40,392 bases of DNA from Pseudomonadota bacterium (lineage in GTDB: Bacteria > Pseudomonadota > Gammaproteobacteria > Xanthomonadales > Xanthomonadaceae), in assembly GCA_963205415.1 (NCBI GenBank), contig CAUJJS010000229.1:1-40392 (forward strand), written 5' to 3'. Shown here in pieces: positions 28,232 to 36,443 of this stretch (its first letter is position 1; each line of letters starts with the position of its first letter). A program made the position numbers and the translations under genes. Under the pieces are notes generated by a model, which was given only the letters and a program-made list of their open reading frames with translations, did no database searches and was not told the DNA's origin.

Positions 28232-31027
28232 TCACTCAATGACACGGTGTCGTGCCCGATACACCGAGTCTGCTGGGTAGGCACGATCAAGCCGAGGGCC
28301 ATAGGTGCGTTCCAGCCCACGCGCAACGTCCTTTTCGCCCACCGCCCGAAGGGCCCGTGCGTAAGCCATTGCCAGACGGACGGTGCGTGGATTGTCGGCG
28401 CCACGATCTTCCAGCATCAATTCATACGCGACCTTCGACTGATCCCGTGCGCCTTCCAAGTCGCCGCCTGCCGCCAGAATGATCGAGCGCGTCGTGGCGG
28501 CACGCGCGTGCAGTTCTTGTTCGACACCGTTGCCCACGGCATCGATCTGTTGCAGCAAGACTTCGGCTTCGGCTGCCTCGCCATGCGCCGCGTGCCATTG
28601 CGCAAGCGGCAGGCGTGCGTAGGCCATGTCATCGGCACTGCCGTCACCTTTGCTACGCTCGGCCAGCACGGACTCGAGCAAGGTGCGCGCCTCGGTATCG
28701 GCCTGCCCGGACTCGATCAGTGTCTGCGCCAAGGCGGTTTTCAGTACCAGCAAGAACCCACGATCATCTGGCCCGACCAGGTCACCTTGAATCACAAGCG
28801 CCTCCCGCAAGCGTGGCAGCGCGTCCCGGAATTCGCCTTTGAGCGCACGCAGCCAGCCGGCCATGAAGATGGCCTTTGCATACTGCGAACTGTGCCGGCC
28901 GTTGCGTTGCCGAATCACCGGCAGCCCGAGCTCCATCAAGTGCTCGGCTTCCTCGAATGCGCCGCGTTCACCCAGTCGATCGGCCATCATCACCCGCTCG
29001 ATCGCAAGCACCGAGCTGTCTTCACCGTACAACTCGCGTGTGAGTGCCAGTCGCTCCCGCGCGAGTGCCAGGCTGCGCTCGTACTGACCACGGTAGGCCA
29101 AGGTGTTTTCCAACCCGCGCAGGGCAATGCGATAGTCATTGCTGCGTTCGGCCCCGACGCTGGCATGGAGTGCAAGGGCACGTTCGCAATGCGTTTGCGC
29201 CTCGGCGTAGTTGCCGGCACCTGCGAGCACGTGGCACAGGTCGGTGTGACTTCGCGCAAGGTTCGTCGGTGAGTCGTGTGCGGTTTCGCGAAGTTTCAAG
29301 GCCATGTGTACCGCACGCACGGCCGCCCCGTCCTCGCCGGCCTCGTTGTGTGCGATGGCCACGCTGGCATAGGCATCCGCCATCGCCAAGGGATCATCAC
29401 CGGCGTGTATCCGGGTGAGTTCGAATGCGCGTTGCGCGGTGGCCTGCGCCTCGTCGGTGGAGCCGCCACTGGCCAGGATGGCGGCGGACTTTGCGCGAAG
29501 ATTTCGCGCCGCGGCCAAGGGCTTGTTGATCGCGGCACTCAGATTCAAATTCGCCGCCGAGTCGAACAAGGTCGCACCCGAACGCCCTTCATTGATCCCG
29601 CGATACGCCTTGCCCAGCGCTTCCAACAGTTCGGCCTGGACACGTGGTTGATCGGCCAACTCCTGATTCACGCGGTCGCGACCACGGTCGAGCACGTCGC
29701 GCGCGCTGAAGCTGCCGTGATCACGTTGTGTCGGGTCGGACAAGGCGAACACCGACACCAGAAAGTCCGTCGTCCTCCGTGCCACCTGGGCTTGCAGGCG
29801 GGCCTCGCGCGCGGAATTCAGCGCATGCCACGTGAACGTGATTCCGGTCAGTGCCAGCGCCAAACCGGCGCCGAGTGGCCAGCGGTTGCGCAGCACGTAG
29901 CGCTGGAGGCGATACGTCCACTGCCCCCGCCGCGCACGCACGGGGCGCTCAGCCAGAAAGTTCCCCAGGTCTTCGGCCAACTCCCGCACCGAGGCATAGC
30001 GCTGCTGGGGCGCGCGACGAAGCGTCTTGAGCACGATCGCGTCGATGTCCGCTGGAATCCGCAGGGCTTTCGGCGTGCTGTGCGAGTCGAAATGTGTGGG
30101 CGCGTCGAGCTTGCGATGCTGACTGGGGGGTGGCGCATCCTGAGTCAGGGCGGCATGGCTTCGCGCCTGCTCGGTATCCAGATAGCCGAAGGGGTGCACG
30201 CCAGTCAGGAGTTCATACAACACCAGTCCGAGCGACCACACATCGGTGGCCGTCCCCAGCGGCTTGCCCTCAATCTGTTCGGGGCTGGCGTACGCGGGCG
30301 TCATCAACCGCGTTGTGGGTGAATGGGCGCCCTCGGCGTCGATCAGGCGAGCGATTCCGAAGTCCAGTAGTCGTGGTTCGCCCGACGTATCGATCAGTAT
30401 GTTTGCCGGCTTGATGTCGCGGTGGATCACGAGGCGCTGATGGGCGTAGGACACCGCAGCGCAAACCTTGATGAACAAGGCGATGCGCGCGCGCAGGTCC
30501 GGTTGGTGCTGCCGGCACCAATGGTCGATGCGCAGACCATCGACATATTCCATCGCCAGAAACGGAACGCCATTTTCATCGTCGCCCGCATCCACCAGAC
30601 GTGCCACGTTCGGGTGGTCGATGGTTGCCAGAATCCGCTGCTCTTCACGCAGGCGTGTGCGTTGGGCGCGGGAGCTGTGGTGCAGGCGCTTGAAGGCAAC
30701 GCGCTGGAGCACACCTGCGACTTCACGCTCCGCGAGCCACACCACGCCCATGCCACCTTCGCCGATTTGCTCGATCAGGCGGTATCGGCTGGATGCGGCC
30801 GCATCGACTCGCTGGTCGTCGGTGACCAGGCGCAGCGCCTGGAGGATGCTGTCCGGCACCTCATCCAGCTCCTCATCCTCGGCCGCATGCAACAGCCATT
30901 CCACCTCGCGCTGCAACTCGATCGCACCCGCGCAGTGCCGGATCAGGGCGACAGTGCGCTCGGAAGATGGTAGTTCGAGCAGGGCATGGGCGATGGCTTG
31001 GGCTTGTGCGTAAAGCGAATCAGTCAT
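28232..31027 (-). CDS. Transmembrane Ser/Thr protein kinase with C-terminal TPR-like region
   Basis: IGEGGMGVVW, VAFKRLHH, VIHRDIKPANIL, LLDFGIARL, YASPEQ; TM RNRWPLGAGLALALTGITFTW; TPR-like helices. Confidence 0.92.
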   Translation of the reverse strand: MTDSLYAQAQAIAHALLELPSSERTVALIRHCAGAIELQREVEWLLHAAEDEELDEVPDSILQALRLVTDDQRVDAAASSRYRLIEQIGEGGMGVVWLAEREVAGVLQRVAFKRLHHSSRAQRTRLREEQRILATIDHPNVARLVDAGDDENGVPFLAMEYVDGLRIDHWCRQHQPDLRARIALFIKVCAAVSYAHQRLVIHRDIKPANILIDTSGEPRLLDFGIARLIDAEGAHSPTTRLMTPAYASPEQIEGKPLGTATDVWSLGLVLYELLTGVHPFGYLDTEQARSHAALTQDAPPPSQHRKLDAPTHFDSHSTPKALRIPADIDAIVLKTLRRAPQQRYASVRELAEDLGNFLAERPVRARRGQWTYRLQRYVLRNRWPLGAGLALALTGITFTWHALNSAREARLQAQVARRTTDFLVSVFALSDPTQRDHGSFSARDVLDRGRDRVNQELADQPRVQAELLEALGKAYRGINEGRSGATLFDSAANLNLSAAINKPLAAARNLRAKSAAILASGGSTDEAQATAQRAFELTRIHAGDDPLAMADAYASVAIAHNEAGEDGAAVRAVHMALKLRETAHDSPTNLARSHTDLCHVLAGAGNYAEAQTHCERALALHASVGAERSNDYRIALRGLENTLAYRGQYERSLALARERLALTRELYGEDSSVLAIERVMMADRLGERGAFEEAEHLMELGLPVIRQRNGRHSSQYAKAIFMAGWLRALKGEFRDALPRLREALVIQGDLVGPDDRGFLLVLKTALAQTLIESGQADTEARTLLESVLAERSKGDGSADDMAYARLPLAQWHAAHGEAAEAEVLLQQIDAVGNGVEQELHARAATTRSIILAAGGDLEGARDQSKVAYELMLEDRGADNPRTVRLAMAYARALRAVGEKDVARGLERTYGPRLDRAYPADSVYRARHRVIE

Positions 31028-31613
31028 GCGCCAGCTCGCGTTGCAGCCATGCGCGCGCCATGCGCCAATCACGCACGACCGTGGGCCGCGCGACGCCAAG
31101 CACATCGGCGATCTCCTCCAATTCCAAGCCGGCGAAGAATTTCAGATCGATCACCTGTGCCTGCCGTGGATTCATCGATGCCAGCTGTTCCAGTGCGCTA
31201 TCCAATTCACACAGATCGGCGCCCAACTGCGCATGGTCTTCATGCGATTCGATTTCGGCGATTGCGATCTGCATGTCGGACGTCGGCCGCTTGGCGGCAC
31301 TGCGGCGGCGTGCGTGGTCAACGAGCACGCGGCGCATCATCTGCGCTGCAATGCCCAAGACTTGCGCGCGGTTGGCGGGGTCGAGACGACGCTGTTCGGC
31401 GACGCGCAACCACGCCTCGTTGACCAAGGCTGTTGTTTGCAGGGTGTGGCCGTGGCGCTCGCCTCGCAACGCGCGTGCTGCCAGCGCCTTCAGTTCGGTG
31501 TAGAGCAATGGAGACAGCGCGTCGTCTGTCCCACCAAGGCGGGAGGATTCACAAATCGGGTTGGACGTAGGCTCTGGGGCAGGCATGCGTGGTGCGAATC
31601 CGTAGCAAACCAT
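31020..31613 (-). CDS. ECF-type RNA polymerase sigma factor, coupled to the downstream kinase
   Basis: LYTELKALAARALRGERHGHTLQTTALVNEAWLRV…MRRVLVDHARRRSAAKR…MNPRQAQVIDLKFFAGLELEEIADVLGVARPTVVRDWRMARAWL; overlaps kinase start; start may be 31586. Confidence 0.9.
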   Translation of the reverse strand: MVCYGFAPRMPAPEPTSNPICESSRLGGTDDALSPLLYTELKALAARALRGERHGHTLQTTALVNEAWLRVAEQRRLDPANRAQVLGIAAQMMRRVLVDHARRRSAAKRPTSDMQIAIAEIESHEDHAQLGADLCELDSALEQLASMNPRQAQVIDLKFFAGLELEEIADVLGVARPTVVRDWRMARAWLQRELAHD

Positions 31614-31842
31614 CGTGATGACGGTGATTTCGATGTTCGCACAAACCCGAACCGCCCACTAATGAGGGTTTCGTCACATCGTGTTTCGTGACAGATCAGG
31701 CATGGCTGCTCAAACCGACGCACCGAAAATCGGGCGCGATGCGGGGCTCTCCGCCGAGTTCCAAAGTGTCATGGTTTGCCTGCGGAACCGAATGCGACCA
31801 TGATCGCGTTCGGAAATTGTGCAGTCCCAACCGACGTGCGTT

Positions 31843-32796
31843 TCAGGTGTCGGCGCTGGTGGCCCAGCCTTCGCCGGTGCCGTGTTGCAGCACGTGGTCC
31901 TCGGCACGCACGTCGCCGGCCGCCAAATCGCTTTGGTCGGCCAGTCGCGCGTAGATCGGTTTGAACTCGGCCAAGGTGGCATCGAACAGTTGCTGGAAGC
32001 TGTCGGTCACGAAATAGGTTTTCTGAAAACTGTCGATGCGATAGCGGGTGCGCATCAGGCGTTCCAGAGAAAATCCGATGCGGTTGGGCGCGGTGGACTC
32101 CAGGCAATGGCGGCTTTCGCCGGCGCTGCTGAGGATGCCCGAACCGTAGATGCGCAGGCCTGCGCGGGTGTTGATCAGGCCGAACTCGACCGTGTACCAG
32201 TACAGCCGCGCCAGTTGTTGCAAGGCGCGCGGCCCCAGTGCGAGCGCCTTCAGGCCGCCTTGGCCGTAGGCGCACATGTAGTCGGCGAAGATCGGGTTCA
32301 TCAACAGCGGAACATGCCCGAACAGGTCGTGGAAGAGGTCGGGTTCGGCCAGGTAATCCAGTTGCTCGGGGCTGCGGATCCAGCGCGTGACCGGAAACTC
32401 GCGCGCCGCCAGATGGCCGAAGAACACCTCGTCGGGCAGCAGGCCTTCCACCGCCACCAGACGCCAGCCGGTCGCGCTTTGCAAATGCGCATCCAAATCC
32501 GCAAAACGCGGAATCTGCCGCGGCCCCATTTCCAGTTGCGCCATCGCTTGCAGGAATTCGTCGCAGGCGCGTCCCTGCAGTACCTCGCGCTGACGCGCAT
32601 AGAGCTGCGCCCACACGGTGTGATCGGTATCGGTGTACTGCGCCCAGTCCTGCGCCACCACGCCGGTGGCGTAGACCGGCACGTAACCCTTGTCGGTGAC
32701 CTTCTGGTCCAATCGTTGCGAAAGCATGGTCGAGGCCTTGTTCTGGAATGGCTCAATGTAGCGCCGGATCGGCGCAATGATCTTGCTTTGTTGCAT
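31843..32796 (-). CDS. phhA: Phenylalanine 4-monooxygenase
   Basis: DLFHDLFGHVPLL iron-binding motif, LYWYTVEFGLI, YGSGILSSAGES. Confidence 0.95.
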   Translation of the reverse strand: MQQSKIIAPIRRYIEPFQNKASTMLSQRLDQKVTDKGYVPVYATGVVAQDWAQYTDTDHTVWAQLYARQREVLQGRACDEFLQAMAQLEMGPRQIPRFADLDAHLQSATGWRLVAVEGLLPDEVFFGHLAAREFPVTRWIRSPEQLDYLAEPDLFHDLFGHVPLLMNPIFADYMCAYGQGGLKALALGPRALQQLARLYWYTVEFGLINTRAGLRIYGSGILSSAGESRHCLESTAPNRIGFSLERLMRTRYRIDSFQKTYFVTDSFQQLFDATLAEFKPIYARLADQSDLAAGDVRAEDHVLQHGTGEGWATSADT

Positions 32797-32852
32797 GAGA
32801 TTGCGTTGATTGCGCAATAATCATGCGCATTCAATACGAATCGAGCACAAAA
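32797..32852. promoter_or_regulatory. phhA/lrp divergent intergenic region with palindrome ATTGCGCAAT (32809-32818) and a further imperfect TGCGC-containing half-site
   Basis: Perfect 10-bp palindrome and TTGCG/TGCGC recurrences adjacent to an Lrp-family gene. Confidence 0.5.
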
Positions 32853-33338
32853 ATGCCGGATACCATGGAGCTGGACCGAGCGGACCTCGCCCTGTTGGCC
32901 CACCTTCAGACGGGCGGCCGCTTGACCAATGCCGAACTGGCCGAGCGCGTGAACCTGTCGCCCTCGGCTTGCCTGCGCCGGGTGCAGCGACTGGAGCGCG
33001 AGGGCGTGATTTCAGGATATGGCGCGCATCTGGACCCCAAACGCATCGGCTTGGGACTGCAAGCCTTCGTGCGCCTGCAGTTGTTGCACCGCGAACCGGC
33101 GCAGGTCGAACACTTCGCCGAGCTGGTCAATGCTTGGGATGAAGTGGTGTCCTGCCATGCGCTCACCGGCGATGTGGACTACATCCTGCACGTGGCGGTG
33201 GCGGATCTGGATCACTTCTCGCGCTTCCTGCTCGATCGGCTGCTGCGCGAGGACTGCGTGGCCAACGTCAATTCGAGCGTGGTGTTGCGGGTGGTGAAAG
33301 CGGGGCGATCCTTACCCTTGAGCGCGGTGCGCACATGA
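32853..33338 (+). CDS. Lrp/AsnC family transcriptional regulator
   Basis: LDRADLALLAHLQTGGRLTNAELAERVNLSPSACLRRVQRLEREGVISGYGAHLDPKRIGL; start could be 32823 or 32865. Confidence 0.92.
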   Translation: MPDTMELDRADLALLAHLQTGGRLTNAELAERVNLSPSACLRRVQRLEREGVISGYGAHLDPKRIGLGLQAFVRLQLLHREPAQVEHFAELVNAWDEVVSCHALTGDVDYILHVAVADLDHFSRFLLDRLLREDCVANVNSSVVLRVVKAGRSLPLSAVRT

Positions 33339-34087
33339 GTACCACGATGTTGAACACGGACTCGGACGGACTTGCGCTGGAGATCTTGCATCAGGATGAG
33401 CAATTGGCCGTGGTGAACAAACCCGCCGGGCTCATGGTGCACGACAGCAAGCTGGCACGCGGCGAACGCGACTTCGCGGCAGACCGCCTGCGCGAACAGT
33501 TCGGCAAACCCATCCACCTCATCCATCGCCTCGACCGCGCCACCAGCGGCTGCCTGTTGCTGGCTTTCGATCGCGACACGGCCGCGCTACTCGGGCGGCA
33601 GTTCATGTCGCGTGAAGTTCGGAAGCTGTACTGGGCGGTGTGCCGTGGCTGGCCTGCTGACACGGAATTCGTGATCGAACATCCACTCGACGGCGGGCCC
33701 GGGAAGCCGGACAAGAAGCCGGCAACGACCCATGTGCGGGTGTTGGCAAAAGGCGAACTGGACGAACCGGCCGCAGGCTTTCCAACGTCGCGTTATGCCT
33801 GGCTCGAATGCGCGCCCGAAACCGGGCGCTTTCGCCAGATCCGCCGGCATCTGAAGCACATCGACCATCACCTGATTGGCGACACCAGCCACGGCGATGG
33901 CCGGCGCAATCTCGCCTTCCGAATGCGCGGTATCCATCGCATGTTGTTGCATGCGCGTGCGCTCAGCTTTGCCCACCCAGTCGATGCCAGCCCGCTGCGG
34001 ATTGAGGCACCCCTCGACGCCGCGTTCAAGCGCGCGCTGCAGCTATTTCGTTGGCAACAAGACAACCGTGTGTACATAGCCTCTTGA
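33335..34087 (+). CDS. truC: RluA-family pseudouridine synthase (tRNA pseudouridine synthase C-like)
   Basis: VVNKPAGLMVHDS, HLIHRLDRATSGCLLLA, APETGRFRQIRRHLKHIDHHLIGD; ATG overlaps the Lrp stop. Confidence 0.85.
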   Translation: MSTTMLNTDSDGLALEILHQDEQLAVVNKPAGLMVHDSKLARGERDFAADRLREQFGKPIHLIHRLDRATSGCLLLAFDRDTAALLGRQFMSREVRKLYWAVCRGWPADTEFVIEHPLDGGPGKPDKKPATTHVRVLAKGELDEPAAGFPTSRYAWLECAPETGRFRQIRRHLKHIDHHLIGDTSHGDGRRNLAFRMRGIHRMLLHARALSFAHPVDASPLRIEAPLDAAFKRALQLFRWQQDNRVYIAS

Positions 34088-34162
34088 TTAGCGGATTGAA
34101 CTACGGCCTGAAACGTACATCATGGTCTGGCCTCCGGTGCGACTCCGATCTCCACGTTCTGC

Positions 34163-34315
34163 GGCGAAGCGCGAAACCTGATGAGTTTCCGGATTCGCCC
34201 TGAGGCTCAACGACTTGCCGTCAGGGCTTGACGGGGAGTCCATACATGATCGAATGGACTCCCCCCCGCGTCCCACACGGCTCCGATGAGCCAGACTGAT
34301 GTTGTTGACCATCAG
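34163..34315 (+). ncRNA. Candidate structured non-coding RNA region (possible IS110-family bridge-RNA relic)
   Basis: Consecutive stem-loops: GGCGAA/TTCGCC (34163-34199) with nested GAAAC/GTTTC; GCCCTGA/TCAGGGC (34197-34227, 17-nt loop); GGGGAGTCCAT/ATGGACTCCCC (34233-34264); CTGATG/CATCAG (34296-34315); directly upstream of a truncated IS110-like ORF. Confidence 0.4.
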
Positions 34316-34342
34316 GACACGGGATCACGAGAGGAGTCCGCC

Positions 34343-34441
34343 ATGCACGCTAGCACCAAAACCACCCGCGCAGAATCTGCCGCCAGCATGCTCGCCATTG
34401 ATCTGACCAAGGAAGCCTTGGCGACCGCCTACGTTGGGTAG
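34343..34441 (+). pseudogene. N-terminal fragment resembling an IS110-family transposase (MHASTKTTRAESAASMLAIDLTKEALATAYVG*)
   Basis: ATG with GAGGAG SD; …MLAIDLTKE matches the start of the DEDD RuvC-like domain of IS110 transposases (IDLAKxxF); then truncated. Confidence 0.5.
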
Positions 34442-34830
34442 GCATCGTAGTTCGGTGCCGTGTGGAGTTCATGATCCCACGATGCGCGACTGGCGATGAA
34501 GAGGTTGCCACTGGGCGCGATGTCAATTTCCGTGTCCAAGCTGCCGGCAGGAACCGTAACCATTTCAGCGGTGGCGAATGGAAGTGCCGATCCGCAAACG
34601 GCGCAGAAACTGCGCGCATGGCGCGTACCGGGAAGTCTGAAGGTGGTGATCGAAGCTTCGCCGGAAAGCCAAGTGAGTGTGGCGGTGAAGGCGAACAAGT
34701 TGGCTGCGTGCGAACTGCCGGTGTCTTTGCGGCAATGCGCGCAGTGACACAAGTAGAAGCGATCGAAGGATCCGTCAACGCGAAAGCGAACATTGCCGCA
34801 TAAGCACGATCCAGCAAATTGCGAGCTCAT
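34429..34830 (-). CDS. GFA (glutathione-dependent formaldehyde-activating enzyme-like) family protein
   Basis: GSCLCGNVRFRV, CHCAHCRKDTGSSHAANLF, FCAVCGSALP zinc-ligand motifs. Confidence 0.88.
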   Translation of the reverse strand: MSSQFAGSCLCGNVRFRVDGSFDRFYLCHCAHCRKDTGSSHAANLFAFTATLTWLSGEASITTFRLPGTRHARSFCAVCGSALPFATAEMVTVPAGSLDTEIDIAPSGNLFIASRASWDHELHTAPNYDAYPT

Positions 34831-34878
34831 TTCTTTTCCTGGCTGCGAAAGTCTCGGTGCGCACCGGATGAGTGCACG

Positions 34879-34927
34879 CTTCCCCATCCCGAGTGTGCCG
34901 CGCGTTGGCGGGTTCCAGCAACCAGGA
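34879..34927. repeat. Copy A of a 49-bp direct repeat, upstream of the GFA gene
   Basis: 46/49 identical to 35365-35413; 35-bp identical core 34889-34923. Confidence 0.92.
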
Positions 34928-34941
34928 GCCACGATGCGTCC

Positions 34942-35340
34942 TTATGGATCATCAGGCTCGAAACTATCTGGCCCGATGACATCTCCTGCCGGCTGCCCCA
35001 GAAGGTAGGCACAAGCTTGCTCGTGATCGACACCAATCCAAGCACAAGGAAGCGTTGGGCCTCCAGCAAAAAATAGGCTGACCACACACATGTCCTTCCA
35101 GACTTCTTGCCCATCAACCATCTCAGTTGCTTGAAACCCGCGCTCGCTCCATTCTTCGATCAGGGCCTCGATGTAATCAGCGCCCATCGCACCATCGCGA
35201 AAGAGGTGCTCGTCATACCAAACGCGGCCTCCAATGTCGTCGCGATGATCAGCCAGGCACTGTTCCCAACCGCCAGGATACTTCTCCCGAATCAGAGAGA
35301 TCGGCACTACAAAATCGTTGAATTCGAGCGAAATTGCCAT
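34942..35340 (-). CDS. Hypothetical acidic protein (MAISLEFNDFVVPISLIREKYPGGWEQCLADHRD…)
   Basis: 132-codon ORF with coding character; bracketed by the 49-bp repeats. Confidence 0.7.
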   Translation of the reverse strand: MAISLEFNDFVVPISLIREKYPGGWEQCLADHRDDIGGRVWYDEHLFRDGAMGADYIEALIEEWSERGFQATEMVDGQEVWKDMCVVSLFFAGGPTLPCAWIGVDHEQACAYLLGQPAGDVIGPDSFEPDDP

Positions 35341-35364
35341 GTGATGTCCACGCAAAAAAAGGGA

Positions 35365-35413
35365 CTTTCCCATACCGAGTGTGCCGCGCGTTGGCGGGTT
35401 CCAGCAACCCGGA
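35365..35413. repeat. Copy B of the 49-bp direct repeat, upstream of the hypothetical gene
   Basis: Offset exactly 486 bp from copy A. Confidence 0.92.
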
Positions 35414-35455
35414 TGGAGGGTGTTTCGAGGCGCAGTATGACTTGTGGCACATCCA

Positions 35456-35477
35456 GTGTGTTACTGAAATAGCACAC
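35456..35477. promoter_or_regulatory. Candidate regulator operator GTGTGTTA-CTGAAA-TAGCACAC upstream of the ABC transporter operon (GntR/YtrA-like spacing)
   Basis: 22-bp palindrome with one mismatched pair, 75 bp upstream of the ABC ATPase ATG. Confidence 0.45.
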
Positions 35478-35552
35478 CATATAGGCTGTTCGATTCCGTC
35501 ACATTTCGATGAGAATCGGGTCAATTCCATCGGTTTTCCAAAGGCGTTCCCC

Positions 35553-36434
35553 ATGCTCACCATCCGCGATCTTTCCAAGACCTACGCCAATGGCGTCACC
35601 GCGCTGCGCAATGTCTCGTTGAACGTGCCGACCGGCATGTTCGGCTTGCTCGGGCCCAATGGCGCCGGCAAATCCACCCTGATGCGTACCATCGCTACCT
35701 TGCAGGATCCGGATTCGGGCAGCATTCGCTTGGGTGAGATCGACGTGTTGGCCGACAAGGACGCCGCGCGCCGCCAGTTGGGCTATCTGCCGCAAGAGTT
35801 CGGGGTGTATCCGAAGGAGCCGGCGATCACCATGCTCGATCATTTCGCCGTGCTCAAGGGCATCGTGGATGCCAAGCAGCGCCGCGACGTGGTGGAAGCC
35901 CTGCTCAAGCAGGTCAACCTCTGGGAAGTGCGGGGCCACAAGCTCGGCGGGTTCTCCGGCGGCATGCGCCAGCGCTTTGGCATCGCGCAGGCGCTCTTGG
36001 GCGATCCGAAGCTGATCATCGTGGATGAGCCAACCGCCGGGCTCGATCCGGAAGAACGCAATCGCTTCCTGAATCTATTGGCGGAAATCGGCGAAAACGT
36101 GGTGGTGATTCTGTCCACCCACATCGTCGAGGACGTGACCGACCTGTGCCAGAACATGACCATCATCTCGCGTGGCGAAGTGCTGCTCAGCGGCCAGCCG
36201 CACGAGGCGCTGGCCTCGCTCGATGGACGCGTTTGGCGCAAGCAGGTGGTCAAGGCCGAACTGGCGCAACTGCAGACCCTGCACACCGTGCTGTCCTCGC
36301 GCCTGATTGCGGGCCAGCCGGTGATCCATGTCTTGGCCGACAGCAGTCCGGGCGCGGGTTTCGAGGCCATCGCGCCGAATCTGGAAGATGTCTATTTCGG
36401 CAAGCTGCGCGCGCAAGCCGCGCAGGCTGCCTGA
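35553..36434 (+). CDS. ABC transporter ATP-binding protein
   Basis: GLLGPNGAGKSTLMRTIATL, LGGFSGGMRQRFGIAQALLGDPKLIIVDEPTAGLDP. Confidence 0.95.
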   Translation: MLTIRDLSKTYANGVTALRNVSLNVPTGMFGLLGPNGAGKSTLMRTIATLQDPDSGSIRLGEIDVLADKDAARRQLGYLPQEFGVYPKEPAITMLDHFAVLKGIVDAKQRRDVVEALLKQVNLWEVRGHKLGGFSGGMRQRFGIAQALLGDPKLIIVDEPTAGLDPEERNRFLNLLAEIGENVVVILSTHIVEDVTDLCQNMTIISRGEVLLSGQPHEALASLDGRVWRKQVVKAELAQLQTLHTVLSSRLIAGQPVIHVLADSSPGAGFEAIAPNLEDVYFGKLRAQAAQAA

Positions 36435-36443
36435 GGCATCGCC

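Noticed and set aside
34429-35413. Integron cassette array reading of the GFA/hypothetical patch
   Set aside because: The 49-bp repeats do not contain RYYYAAC/GTTRRRY boxes in attC arrangement (nearest is CGCCAAC), no integrase is in the window and only two units are visible. Kept only as a hypothesis for the GFA 3' end.
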